A stretch of 64,000 nt of DNA, taken from contig NZ_CP018258.1 in assembly GCF_001953175.1 (NCBI RefSeq), forward strand, positions 958,210 to 1,022,209. Reading direction: 5' to 3'. The DNA comes from Dehalogenimonas formicexedens. Its GTDB lineage: Bacteria; Chloroflexota; Dehalococcoidia; Dehalococcoidales; Dehalococcoidaceae. Position numbers and translations under genes: made by a program. The first letter of the stretch is position 1, and each line of letters opens with the position of its first letter. Positions 34,834-43,308 of the stretch are shown here, one piece after another. The notes under the pieces are model-generated. The model saw only the letters and a program-made list of their open reading frames with translations. It did not search any database and had not been told where the DNA came from.

Positions 34834-35496
34834 TTAGATAACCCTCTTGAACCGGTAACCGATGTTCCTGACGGTTTCCACATAGATCTGTCCGGACTCC
34901 TCGATCTTGGAACGCAACCGTCTGACATGGACATCTACCGTCCTGTCGCCGCCAAAGTACTCGTAGCCCCAGACCTTGTTCAGCAGCACCTCACGGGAAA
35001 AAACCCGGCCGCGATTAGAAGCCAGGAATTTCAGTAGCTCATATTCACGGAAGGTCAGTTCCACCGGAGAACCACCCAAAGACACCTCGCACCTGGCTGT
35101 ATCGATAATAAGGTCACCGGCGGTAATGATATCGGAAGGTGGAGTTGCCTTAGCCCGCGCCGCCAGGCGGCGGATCCGGGTCAGGAGTTCATCGACGTCA
35201 AAAGGCTTGAGCACAAAATCGGTGATGTCATCCCGGGTAGCCAGTTCCTGCATCCGCGGACGGAATGCCACCGCGATTATCATCGGCCCTTTGCCGTCGC
35301 TGGATGTATCCAGAGTCGGTATCTCGCCGTCGGGACCGACGTCAAGGACGACCAACCGGGGTGCCTGCTGCGCCGCGATTTTCTCGGGCTCATTCCCCGG
35401 CGGAGTAAGGGTACAAACGTAGCCCTCCCGGGAGAGACGGTTTTTGAGCTCACGGGTCTTGTCGTTTTCTTCGGCTAGTATCAGTATGTTAAACAA
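34834..35496 (-). CDS. OmpR-family orphan response regulator, GlnR-like
   Basis: 220 residues: receiver (1-120) and winged-helix DNA-binding domain (about 125-220). The receiver is atypical: the usual acidic pair reads AEE (residues 8-10), although an Asp in VVLDVG and the Lys in FVLKPFD remain. The DNA-binding part, with LTFREYELLKFLASNRGRVF then VWGYEYFGGDRTVDVHVRRL, closely matches actinobacterial GlnR as I remember it. No histidine kinase adjoins it. It sits between the glutamate synthase genes and amtB. GAAAC boxes at neighbouring promoters fit a GlnR-type nitrogen regulator. The role is inference; the family is sure. Confidence 0.85.
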   Translation of the reverse strand: MFNILILAEENDKTRELKNRLSREGYVCTLTPPGNEPEKIAAQQAPRLVVLDVGPDGEIPTLDTSSDGKGPMIIAVAFRPRMQELATRDDITDFVLKPFDVDELLTRIRRLAARAKATPPSDIITAGDLIIDTARCEVSLGGSPVELTFREYELLKFLASNRGRVFSREVLLNKVWGYEYFGGDRTVDVHVRRLRSKIEESGQIYVETVRNIGYRFKRVI

Positions 35497-35544
35497 ATCA
35501 TTGAACGGGTACCAAAAGAATCCGGTGCTGGGCTCATTCTACCA

Positions 35545-36318
35545 CTAATATGAGTAGAGTCTGCCGTATGGACGCAGGTACTTGGGATAAAGCTTCTTAA
35601 ACGGCTTCCGCAGGATAGCCTCCGCGTCGCAGTCGAAATGAGCGCAGTATTCGTTCACCAGGTCGCCCAGTATTTTCCGGTCTTTATCGTCCAATTCGGC
35701 GACGCCAACCTCTTTGCCCAGCTGATGAGGTTCGAACGCCCCGGAAATATATATGACGCCGCCGTGAATGCCGGTGCCGATGAAGTTCGCTTTGTGTGTC
35801 TCGCCCTCTTTAAGACCTAGACCGAGAACTACCAGCACCCCTCCGGCCATATATTCGCCCATGAAGTCCTGGCCAGTGCCGCCGACGACCATCATCGGCT
35901 TCTTATCCTGGTACTCCTTCATGTGGATGCCGGCGCGGTAACCGACATAGTCCCGGACGAAGATTTTACCGCCGCGCGCGGCCATGCCGCAGATGTCTCC
36001 GGCATGCCCATGGATAATGACTTCACCGGCGTTGAGGGTGTTGGCCATGCAGTCCTGGGCGTTGCCGAATACCTCGATCCGCGACCCATTCATGAAGGCG
36101 CCCAGGTCGTTGCCCGGCGTGCCGTAAATCTTGATATCGACGGGGCGGGAAAGGTCGGTGGCGATATAGCGCTGACCGCAGACGTTGGTAAGTTCGATGT
36201 GTTCAACACCTTCGTCCACCAGTTGGCGCAATTTGGCGTTGAGATCCCGGTAATATATTCCGGCGGTGTCGATTTTGACCATTTTGGGGGTCGCCACGTT
36301 TTCGGTCATTTTATTCAC
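35545..36318 (-). CDS. Glutamate synthase GXGXG domain subunit (archaeal-type, GltB3)
   Basis: 257 residues forming only the C-terminal beta-helix domain of glutamate synthase large subunit. It shows repeated glycine turns: YGTPGNDLGAFMNGSRIEVF, GNAQDCMANTLNAGEVIIHG, VVGGTGQDFMGEYMAGGVLV. In the fused bacterial enzyme this domain is structural and adjoins the ammonia tunnel. Its start overlaps the end of the FMN-domain gene by eight bases, so the two are translationally coupled. The C-terminus is rich in Tyr and basic residues. Confidence 0.92.
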   Translation of the reverse strand: MNKMTENVATPKMVKIDTAGIYYRDLNAKLRQLVDEGVEHIELTNVCGQRYIATDLSRPVDIKIYGTPGNDLGAFMNGSRIEVFGNAQDCMANTLNAGEVIIHGHAGDICGMAARGGKIFVRDYVGYRAGIHMKEYQDKKPMMVVGGTGQDFMGEYMAGGVLVVLGLGLKEGETHKANFIGTGIHGGVIYISGAFEPHQLGKEVGVAELDDKDRKILGDLVNEYCAHFDCDAEAILRKPFKKLYPKYLRPYGRLYSY

Positions 36319-37816
36319 CTGCCATCCTTACGCCCAGAATCTCGAGTTCCTTTTCGTTCAGGTCTACGCCACGAAGGTGCAATCTGTTGCCACGCAAACT
36401 TTCGAGAGCATTGACGCCCATGCCTCCAAGCATGTCATCGATCTCGAGCTTCCAACCGCGCAGCATGTTGACCAGCCTCCTGGCCCCGATCTCCGGATTG
36501 ATGCGCTTGGTGAGCTTGAGATCGGAGGTGCAGATGCCCCAGGCGCATTTGCCGGTATAGCACTGCTGGCAGACCCGGCACCCCAGGGCGACCAGGGCGG
36601 CGGTACCTATATTGACCGCGTCGGCGCCCAGAGCGATGGCTTTGGCCACGTCGCCGGAATTGCGTATGCCGCCGGAAATTACCAGGGAAGCCTGGTTGCG
36701 GATGCCTTCCGCTCTCAATCGGGTATCGACTGATGCCAGGGCTAGTTCGATCGGGATGCCGACGTTATCACGGATGGCTTTAGGTGCCGCCCCGGTTGCG
36801 CCCCGTATGCCGTCGAGGACGATGATATCAGCTCCAGCCCGTACCATTCCGGAGGCGATGGCCGCCGAGTTATGCACCGCGGCGATCTTGACCGAGATGG
36901 GCTTGGTGTAATTGGTCGCCTCTTTCAGGGCGTAAATCAGTTGGGACAGGTCTTCGATGGAGTAGATATCGTGGTGCGGGCACGGGGACAGGGCGTCGGT
37001 GCCCTGCGGAATCATGCGTGTGAGCGACACCTCTGCTGAAACCTTTTCACCCGGCAGGTGACCGCCGATACCCGGTTTGGCGCCCTGGCCGATCTTGATC
37101 TCAACGATCCGGCCGGCTTTGAGATAATCTGAATAAACGCCGAAGCGGCCGCTGGCCACCTGGACGATAGTGTTGTTGCCGTATTTGACCAGCGACTGGT
37201 GCAGGCCGCCTTCACCGGTGTTCCACATCGTCCCGGCTTGAACCGCCGCCTGTGCCAGGGAGTGCTGCACGTTGAGAGACACGGCGCCGTAGCTCATGGC
37301 GGAGAACATCACCGGGATATCCAGCTTGACCTGCGGCGCCAGCTTCGTTTTTAAAGCTCCGGTCGCCGGGTCGATCTCGATCTTGTCGGGTTTGCTGCCC
37401 AGGTAAGTCGTCATCTCCATCGGCTCGCGGAGGGAGTCGATGGACGGGTTGGTAACCTGGGAGGCGTTCAAGACCAGGTGGTCCCAGTAGATGCGCTGCG
37501 GCTTGTCCTTGCCCATGCCGGTAAGGATCATGCCGCCCTGTTCCGCCTGCTTCTGGATGTCTTCGATGTACTCCGGCATCCAGCTGTAGTTATCGCGGTA
37601 TTCCAGCGGGCTGCGGCGGACGTTCAACGCGCCGGTGGGGCAGAACAGAACACAGCGGTGACAGCCGATGCATTTGCCGGCTCGAGTCTTAACATCGTCT
37701 TCTTCAGCATCGAAATAATGGCTGTCGAAGGTGCACTGGTTGACACACACCTGGCATTTGATGCACTTGCTGGCGTCTCGTTCGACGATGAACTTAGCGG
37801 GTACTAGAGTTCTCAT
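36311..37816 (-). CDS. Glutamate synthase FMN/ferredoxin domain subunit (archaeal-type, GltB2)
   Basis: 501 residues. Two [4Fe-4S] motifs open the protein (CIKCQVCVNQC and CIGCHRCVLFC). The FMN-binding barrel of glutamate synthase follows (GEGGLHQSLVKYGNNTIVQV, GQGAKPGIGGHLPGEKVS, RGATGAAPKAIRDNVGIP). The cysteine cluster CRVCQQCYTGKCAWGIC binds the Fe-S centre near FMN. It reduces the imino-glutarate formed from 2-oxoglutarate and ammonia. Electrons likely come through the N-terminal clusters from the polyferredoxin or flavoprotein of the same operon. The gene lies between hisF and the GXGXG subunit. Confidence 0.95.
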   Translation of the reverse strand: MRTLVPAKFIVERDASKCIKCQVCVNQCTFDSHYFDAEEDDVKTRAGKCIGCHRCVLFCPTGALNVRRSPLEYRDNYSWMPEYIEDIQKQAEQGGMILTGMGKDKPQRIYWDHLVLNASQVTNPSIDSLREPMEMTTYLGSKPDKIEIDPATGALKTKLAPQVKLDIPVMFSAMSYGAVSLNVQHSLAQAAVQAGTMWNTGEGGLHQSLVKYGNNTIVQVASGRFGVYSDYLKAGRIVEIKIGQGAKPGIGGHLPGEKVSAEVSLTRMIPQGTDALSPCPHHDIYSIEDLSQLIYALKEATNYTKPISVKIAAVHNSAAIASGMVRAGADIIVLDGIRGATGAAPKAIRDNVGIPIELALASVDTRLRAEGIRNQASLVISGGIRNSGDVAKAIALGADAVNIGTAALVALGCRVCQQCYTGKCAWGICTSDLKLTKRINPEIGARRLVNMLRGWKLEIDDMLGGMGVNALESLRGNRLHLRGVDLNEKELEILGVRMAGE

Positions 37817-37825
37817 ATTGGCTCC

Positions 37826-38584
37826 TTAGCGCCTGATGGCTACGCCCTTGCGGGCCAGAAATTCTTTGACTTGTGATATCGAGTACGTCCCGTAGTGAAA
37901 AATGCTGGCAGCCAGGACGGCGTCGGCTTTACCGACGGTGAGCGCGTCATACAGGTGATCCGGAGTCCCGGCGCCTCCTGAGGCGATGAGCGGGATCGAC
38001 ACTGATTCCGATATCGCCCGGTTCAAATCGTTGTCATAACCCTTCTGATGTCCGTCGCTGTCGATACTGGTGACCAGGAGTTCGCCGGCGCCCATTTCCG
38101 CCGCTTTCTTGGCCCATTCGACGGCGTCAAGGTTAGAGGCCTGGGTGGCGGAGTGGGTGCGGACAACCCATTTGCCTTCGCCGCTTCGTTTGGCATCAAT
38201 GGCGACGACGATGCACTGGCTGCCGAATTTGATAGCTCCCTCCGTGATGAGTTCCGGCCGCGCTACCGCCGCGGTATTGATCGCCACCTTGTCAGCTCCC
38301 GAAAGCAGCATTTCCCGCATGTCGGCGATGGTGCGGATGCCGCCGCCGACAGTCAGGGGCATGAAAACATATTTTGAAAGTTCGGCGATGATGGAGGCCA
38401 TTGTCTTGCGGCTTTCGACGGTGGCGGTGATGTCCAGAAATGCCAGTTCGTCAGCCCCCTGCTCGTAATAGAATTTTGCCAGCGCCACCGGATCCCCCGC
38501 GTCGCGAAGGTTAAGGAAACTCTGTCCCTTGACCACCCGGCCGCCGGTGACATCCAGGCAGGGGATGATTCGCCGCGTAAGCAA
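37826..38584 (-). CDS. hisF: Imidazole glycerol phosphate synthase subunit HisF
   Basis: 252 residues, a (beta/alpha)8 barrel with the catalytic Asp residues in [13 protein letters not shown] and [10 protein letters not shown]. The phosphate loops are VGGGIRT and ASGGAGT. It uses ammonia from HisH to form imidazole glycerol phosphate and AICAR in histidine synthesis. It sits between two glutamate synthase genes, with gaps of 9 bases and 1 base. The partner hisH is in the same operon, two genes upstream. Confidence 0.97.
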   Translation of the reverse strand: MLTRRIIPCLDVTGGRVVKGQSFLNLRDAGDPVALAKFYYEQGADELAFLDITATVESRKTMASIIAELSKYVFMPLTVGGGIRTIADMREMLLSGADKVAINTAAVARPELITEGAIKFGSQCIVVAIDAKRSGEGKWVVRTHSATQASNLDAVEWAKKAAEMGAGELLVTSIDSDGHQKGYDNDLNRAISESVSIPLIASGGAGTPDHLYDALTVGKADAVLAASIFHYGTYSISQVKEFLARKGVAIRR

Positions 38585-38585
38585 T

Positions 38586-39728
38586 TTAGACCGCTCCCCC
38601 GGCTACGGCAACCCTGTCGGCGCCAATGGGATGCTTGAGCGAACCGATAACCGGCTCGCCGCCCATGGGTATCCAGGCTTTATCTAGCTCGGGACAGACC
38701 AGTCGGATGGCCGCCTCTTCGGATGACAGGTACAGCATGCTGCCTTTCTCGCCGACGGTCAGCGGTCTGAGACGGATTCGGTCGGTCAAGCCGATCATTT
38801 CGCCCTCGTGGGCAAGGATGACGGTGAACGGGCCGTTCATCAGCAGGCTGGCATATACCTGCCGCAGAGCTTTCAACAACTCCCGTTCTTTAGCCGGGCG
38901 GCGCTCGATCTCCTCCCATAGCGGCGGGGCAAAAATCTCGGCGACGACCTCGATGGGCAGGTTGTGCTTGCGTACCAGAAGGTCGACGGCATAGGCCAAA
39001 ACCTCGGTATCGGTTTGAAGCGTGCAGTGATACCCGAACTGTTCCAGGTAGCGCTTGTTGATGCCGTATGAGGAGATTTCGCCGTTGTGCACCACCGTCC
39101 AGTCCAGGATATTGAACGGGTGCGCTCCTCCCCACCAGCCCTTGGTATTCGTCGGGAAACGGCCGTGGGCGGTCCACAGGTAACCGTTGTAGCTTTCGAG
39201 GCAGAAGTACTCAGAAATTTCTTCGGGGTAACCGACACCTTTGAAGGCCGCCATGTTCTTGCCGGAGGAAAACACGTAGGCGTCGTCGATGCCCGTATTA
39301 ATGTCCATGACTCTGGCAACAACATAATCGTCAGGAGAAAGTTTCCCTTCGCGCTGGCATTTGTCGGCATCCAGAAAGTAGCGCCACACCATCGGCGGGT
39401 TTTTGATAGCCGCTACCGGTCGGGTCGGCACTTCTTCGGAGTGGTGCACGTTAAAATGCTCATTCAGAAATCCCTCGGTGCAGGTCTTGCCTTCCTTGCT
39501 GTCGTACATGATGTGGAAGGCGTAGTAGTCGGGGTACTGCGGATACAGACCGTACACGGCAAAACCGCCACCCAGCCCGTTGCCCCTGTCGTGCATGTTG
39601 GCGATGGCTCGCGTCACGTCCCGCCCGGAAAAGCATTTGCCGGAGGTATCCATCATGCCGAACAGGCAGCAGGCATCGATGACCTTGCCGTCGCCGTATA
39701 CATTGCTGATCCTGGTTAAATCTTTCAT
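38586..39728 (-). CDS. Glutamate synthase glutaminase subunit (archaeal-type, GltB1)
   Basis: 380 residues of class II glutamine amidotransferase. The nucleophile is most likely Cys20 in ACCLFGMMD, so a 19-residue propeptide must be removed to free the cysteine. [20 protein letters not shown] and [12 protein letters not shown] are typical substrate-site motifs, and [11 protein letters not shown] is the family DTE block. It hydrolyses glutamine and passes ammonia to the FMN subunit. No Cys occurs at position 2, which is the point to check for processing. Confidence 0.92.
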   Translation of the reverse strand: MKDLTRISNVYGDGKVIDACCLFGMMDTSGKCFSGRDVTRAIANMHDRGNGLGGGFAVYGLYPQYPDYYAFHIMYDSKEGKTCTEGFLNEHFNVHHSEEVPTRPVAAIKNPPMVWRYFLDADKCQREGKLSPDDYVVARVMDINTGIDDAYVFSSGKNMAAFKGVGYPEEISEYFCLESYNGYLWTAHGRFPTNTKGWWGGAHPFNILDWTVVHNGEISSYGINKRYLEQFGYHCTLQTDTEVLAYAVDLLVRKHNLPIEVVAEIFAPPLWEEIERRPAKERELLKALRQVYASLLMNGPFTVILAHEGEMIGLTDRIRLRPLTVGEKGSMLYLSSEEAAIRLVCPELDKAWIPMGGEPVIGSLKHPIGADRVAVAGGAV

Positions 39729-39795
39729 CTTGATTTCTCCGATGTTTAGCCGTTAGCGTTGTTTGGGTATTGCTTCTTGTATCTTGGTTATTTGT

Positions 39796-41088
39796 TCAGG
39801 CTTCGCCGATCTTGACCCGGCCCGCCGTCGCTCCGGTCAGGCGCTCTTCGATCACTTCCTTCGGTAATTGCGCCAGTCCGAAATCGTCGGACAATAGTTT
39901 TTTCTTGAATGCCGTCACCGGTATGCGGTCGCGCATCAGGCCGAAATACACACCAGCCTTGTCGATATCGCCCAGGAAGATCATGCCTACCAGTTTGTCC
40001 TCGGAGTTGATCACCAGCTTGCGGTAGCTGCCGGGACCTTCGCTCTTCAATACTTCATACCCCTCCGGCGATGGCGGCGATGCCATACCGGCGGTTGCCA
40101 TTTCCAATCCAAAATAGTTCAGCGAGTTCATCGCCGTGCCGCCGCGGTAACGGGTTGGCGAACCAGCCATGTTGTAGCCGGCCACCCGGCCCCCAATGTA
40201 GGCGTTAGGCCAGACCGGCGACAACCGTCCGGAACCGTAAACGTAATCATATGCTTCGGAAGCGTCACCGCAGGCGTACACGTCCTGGACGCTGGTCATC
40301 ATGTGGTTGTCGACGACGATGCCGCGGTTGACCGTGATGCCCGCAGCCTGCGCGAGTTCTATCCGCGGGAAAACGCCGACGGCAACTACCACCATGTCGC
40401 ACACCATCTCGTGACCGTCGTCATAGACGACGCCGGTGACCTTGTCTTCGCCAAGGATCCGCGCCACGGTGCGGCCGGTCATCATGTTGACGCCGTACTT
40501 TTTGATCGCCATCTCCGCTATGCGTCCCGCCGGCTCGTCGAGGATGGTGTTCAAAGGATAGCTTTTCATCTCGACCACCGTGCACTTGATGCCACGTTTG
40601 ACCAAAGCCTCGGTTGCCGAGATGCCGATAAGGCCGCCGCCGATGACCACCGCGCGGCGCACGTTCGGCAGGTATTCTTCAACTTTCTTGGCATCGGACA
40701 AGGTGATGAAATTGAAAATGCCGGCTTTACCCATGCCTTCCATTTTAGGTACGATCGGTTTGCCGCCGGTGGCGATAAGCAGTTTCTGGTACTCGATTTC
40801 GGTGCCGTCATCCAGGGTTACCGTTTTCGCCGCGGTGTCCATCTTATAAGCCTTGTGGCCCATGACGACATCGATATTATTGTTTTCGTAAAATTTTTCG
40901 GATCGTATGCGCATCGTTTCGGGTGTATATTCACCGGCAACATACTTCGAAATCAGGGGCCGGGAATAGGCCTCGAAAGGCTCTTCACCGACGATGGTGA
41001 TGATCCCCAGCTTGTCGATTTCCCGGATAGCCTCCGCGGCTCCGATACCCCCGGCTGAATTGCCGATGATCAGGTACTTCGTTTTCAT
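39796..41088 (-). CDS. FAD-dependent pyridine nucleotide-disulfide oxidoreductase (NADH oxidase-like)
   Basis: 430 residues with FAD motif YLIIGNSAGGIGAAEAI, NAD motif AVVIGGGLIGISATEAL, and the second FAD motif DVYACGDASEAYDY. The redox-active disulfide Cys pair of glutathione-reductase-type enzymes is absent, so it belongs to the NADH oxidase or ferredoxin-reductase-like branch. Within this operon it is the natural candidate for delivering NAD(P)H electrons to the split glutamate synthase, replacing GltD. That role is inference. It overlaps hisH by one base. Confidence 0.88.
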   Translation of the reverse strand: MKTKYLIIGNSAGGIGAAEAIREIDKLGIITIVGEEPFEAYSRPLISKYVAGEYTPETMRIRSEKFYENNNIDVVMGHKAYKMDTAAKTVTLDDGTEIEYQKLLIATGGKPIVPKMEGMGKAGIFNFITLSDAKKVEEYLPNVRRAVVIGGGLIGISATEALVKRGIKCTVVEMKSYPLNTILDEPAGRIAEMAIKKYGVNMMTGRTVARILGEDKVTGVVYDDGHEMVCDMVVVAVGVFPRIELAQAAGITVNRGIVVDNHMMTSVQDVYACGDASEAYDYVYGSGRLSPVWPNAYIGGRVAGYNMAGSPTRYRGGTAMNSLNYFGLEMATAGMASPPSPEGYEVLKSEGPGSYRKLVINSEDKLVGMIFLGDIDKAGVYFGLMRDRIPVTAFKKKLLSDDFGLAQLPKEVIEERLTGATAGRVKIGEA

Positions 41089-41702
41089 CAGTTTCCCCTA
41101 ATCGCTGATTTCAAAAAATTGTCGTACATTTTGAGCCCCGCCGCGCCGCTCTTCTCGGGATGGAACTGGGTGGCTACCAGGTTGCCCCGGGCGATGGCGC
41201 TGGTGAAGTTTAGGCCGTAATCGGTCGTGCCGATGACCTCCGTCCCCAGGTCGGGTTCGACGTAGTAGCTGTGGACGAAGTAGAAAAACGAATCATCGTC
41301 GATGCCGTTGAATAAAGTATGCGCTCTTGTGTTTTTGACGTTGTTCCATCCGATATGCGGCACCTTGACGCCGGCGGGCAGCTTGCGGACCTTGCCCGGC
41401 AGCAGCCCCAGGCACTGGCAACCGCCGCCTTCTTCGGTTTCTTCAAAGAGCACCTGGAGCCCCACGCAAACGGCAAAAAAAGGCGTTTCCCTGGCAATGA
41501 CTTCTTTCAGGGCATCATCGAGACCGTGCGCCTTGAGCGAACTGACTGTATCGGCGGCGGCGCCGACTCCCGGTAGAAAAACGGCATCAGCCTTGACGAT
41601 ATCATCCGGGGAGCTTGTGATTTTGGCGTCATAACCGAGCAGCGCGATCGCATTTGCCACCGAGCGCAAATTCCCGGCTCCGTAATCTATGATGGCGATC
41701 AT
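41088..41702 (-). CDS. hisH: Imidazole glycerol phosphate synthase subunit HisH
   Basis: 204 residues, class I amidotransferase. The nucleophile elbow FFAVCVGLQVLFEETEEGGG contains the Cys, and ATQFHPEKSG carries the His-Glu pair. GVGAA near the start replaces the common PGVG loop closely. It supplies ammonia to HisF. It lies between the polyferredoxin and the flavoprotein genes, and is separated from hisF by two genes. Confidence 0.96.
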   Translation of the reverse strand: MIAIIDYGAGNLRSVANAIALLGYDAKITSSPDDIVKADAVFLPGVGAAADTVSSLKAHGLDDALKEVIARETPFFAVCVGLQVLFEETEEGGGCQCLGLLPGKVRKLPAGVKVPHIGWNNVKNTRAHTLFNGIDDDSFFYFVHSYYVEPDLGTEVIGTTDYGLNFTSAIARGNLVATQFHPEKSGAAGLKMYDNFLKSAIRGN

Positions 41703-41706
41703 GCGG

Positions 41707-42165
41707 TTACTTCTTTTGAGCGACAGTCTCGGTCTCGATCAGGATGATAGCTTCATTAGGGCAATTCGCCACGCAGGCCGGTGTTTCCAGGCCGGGGCAA
41801 AAATCGCATTTTCTGACTATTTTGGTTGTTTTATCTTTCACCAAAGCGCTGTTGGGGCACGACACGACGCAGGTCCAGCAGCCAATGCACTTCTCAGGAT
41901 CTGAGGTCACCACTCCGGTGACCGGGTCCTTGCTCATGGCCCCGGTGAGGCAGGAATAAACGCACCACGGTTCATCGCAGTGACGGCAGGGAACGGAAAA
42001 GCTCGTCTCATTCTGCCGCTCGACCTTAAGCCGCGGGATGGGCTTGGCGGATTCCTTGTGGAAGGCTTTGAGGATGTCCTTCGAGTTGGAATGTTGGGTT
42101 GCGCAGTACACGCGGCACAACCCGCATCCGATGCAGACTTCTTTCTTGATCTGGATCTTTTTCAT
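41707..42165 (-). CDS. Polyferredoxin with four [4Fe-4S] motifs (CooF/HycB-like)
   Basis: 152 residues with four cysteine clusters: CIGCGLCRVYC, CRHCDEPWC...C, CIGCWTCVVSC and CDFCPGLETPACVANC. The layout is that of the DMSO-reductase-type electron-transfer subunits and CooF. There is no signal peptide or membrane segment, so it is a cytosolic electron carrier. As first gene of the operon it probably feeds electrons to glutamate synthase or links it to the flavoprotein. Partners are inferred from position. Confidence 0.9.
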   Translation of the reverse strand: MKKIQIKKEVCIGCGLCRVYCATQHSNSKDILKAFHKESAKPIPRLKVERQNETSFSVPCRHCDEPWCVYSCLTGAMSKDPVTGVVTSDPEKCIGCWTCVVSCPNSALVKDKTTKIVRKCDFCPGLETPACVANCPNEAIILIETETVAQKK

Positions 42166-42233
42166 ACCCCACCTGCGGCGCCGAAAATACGGCAGTCATT
42201 TACCAACGGGTAAGCAAAGATGATACCAGACCT

Positions 42234-42282
42234 ATTATAGCCTGTCAAAGGTTTTGTTTCAAACTTGTTTCTCGTTTGAAAC
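42234..42282 (-). promoter_or_regulatory. Promoter of the glutamate synthase/his operon with GlnR-like box
   Basis: On the minus strand GTTTC (42282-42278), GAAAC (42271-42267) and GAAAC (42260-42256) repeat every 11 bases. The last overlaps the -35 TTGAAA (42262-42257), which is 17 bases from TATAAT (42239-42234). The overlap allows direct regulation by a protein binding the repeat. Confidence 0.65.
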
Positions 42283-42403
42283 GCTTCGATCGATTGGAAT
42301 AAACCGATCGCGGATCAATTGTACGGCAATTACCGTAAGCGTTTTGCCGTATTTCAATGTGTCACAGGTACCTGAAGTCCCAAATATTATGTTAATTTGC
42401 CGT

Positions 42404-42967
42404 TTATCCATTGAGGCCGTCGAGGAGCACCTTCAGACCTATGACGATAAGCACCAGCCCCCCGATAAGTTCGGCCCGCTTCCCGACGATATCGCCCACC
42501 CGCCTCCCCAGCCAGACGCCGATAAGGGTAACGGTGAATGCGGTAATCCCGACAAGCAGGCTTGCCGGCAAAATGGAAACATCGATCAGCGCAAAAGTCA
42601 GCCCGGCCGCCAGGGAATCGATGCTGGTCGCGATCGAAAGCCCGACCAGTGTTCTTCCTTTGCTGATGTCGACAACTTCGCACTCTTCTTCTTTTTCGAA
42701 GGATTCTTTGATCATGTGACCGCCGATGAGTGCCAGCAGTCCGAAGGCGATCCAGTGGTCGAAACTCTGGATGATGTTCGTGAGCGTGCTGCCGGCAACA
42801 AAGCCGGCCAGGATCATCCCGAATTGGAACAAACCGAAAAAGGCCGCCACCTTGAGTGCTTTAGCCTGGTTCAGGGCTCTTCCCATGCTGATGCTGCCGC
42901 AGATCGATACCGCCAGGCAGTCGGCGGAAAGGCTCAAGGCAACCAGCAATACGGCAATAAAATCCAT
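42404..42967 (-). CDS. mntP: Putative manganese efflux pump MntP
   Basis: 187 residues with six membrane segments in two similar halves. Each half carries the Asp motif of the family: LSLSADCLAVSICGS in segment 1 and SIATSIDSLAAGL in segment 4. The cytoplasmic loop between halves is short and acidic (EKEEECEVVDIS). It exports Mn(II). I looked for a yybP-ykoY manganese riboswitch upstream and did not find one. The -10 TACACT (42982-42977) with -35 TTGAGG at 17 bases places the transcription start only about three bases before the ATG, so the mRNA is probably leaderless. Confidence 0.93.
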   Translation of the reverse strand: MDFIAVLLVALSLSADCLAVSICGSISMGRALNQAKALKVAAFFGLFQFGMILAGFVAGSTLTNIIQSFDHWIAFGLLALIGGHMIKESFEKEEECEVVDISKGRTLVGLSIATSIDSLAAGLTFALIDVSILPASLLVGITAFTVTLIGVWLGRRVGDIVGKRAELIGGLVLIVIGLKVLLDGLNG

Positions 42968-42976
42968 AGGTCAGCA

Positions 42977-43005
42977 AGTGTAACAGACAAGCCCGGGCGC
43001 CTCAA
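42977..43005 (-). promoter_or_regulatory. mntP promoter, near-leaderless
   Basis: On the minus strand TTGAGG (43005-43000), 17 bases, TACACT (42982-42977) with TGT ahead of the -10. The ATG is at 42967. Confidence 0.6.
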
Positions 43006-43056
43006 ATAATTTCGGCCTTTACCTTGTGGGTTTCAGCCATTTCGTTCGTCCAATCC

Positions 43057-43308
43057 TTGAAGTATAAAGTCCGGGGTGGTATCATCCTTGCATCTGTCGG
43101 AGGAGGCCTCCGGTTTCCGGAGGTGACAGGCTTTTTAAGCCAAGGAGTGACCGGCAAACAGGAACGCCTCGCGAACTTTACCGTGGTCCGCAGCCCCGGA
43201 TATTTTCCCCCGAACTGCCCCATGCGCGCTAGCCGCAGACGCCGTAGCAACCTATCCTGCTATTAAAGAAGACCCAACGTCTTCTCTTCCCCCGCTGCCG
43301 ACCGTTGA
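43057..43308 (+). promoter_or_regulatory. Promoter and long structured leader of the ArsB-like gene
   Basis: TTGAAG (43057-43062), 17 bases, TATCAT (43080-43085) forms a promoter. The leader of about 215 bases holds several hairpins. CCTCCGG-TTT-CCGGAGG is enclosed by CTGTC/GACAG (about 43094-43130). GGCTT-TTT-AAGCC is next (43129-43141). GAAGAC-5-GTCTTC (about 43268-43284) lies just before the gene. No known riboswitch consensus fits, and I see no credible gene in the 340 bases between mntP and the transporter. Confidence 0.45.

Noticed and set aside
43024-43266. 80-codon frame upstream of the ArsB-like gene
   Set aside because: It overlaps the promoter and hairpins and has no ribosome site; the region fits a leader RNA better.
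42968-43308. yybP-ykoY manganese riboswitch for mntP
   Set aside because: The conserved GGGGAGUAG-type loop is absent on both strands, and the mntP promoter leaves no leader.
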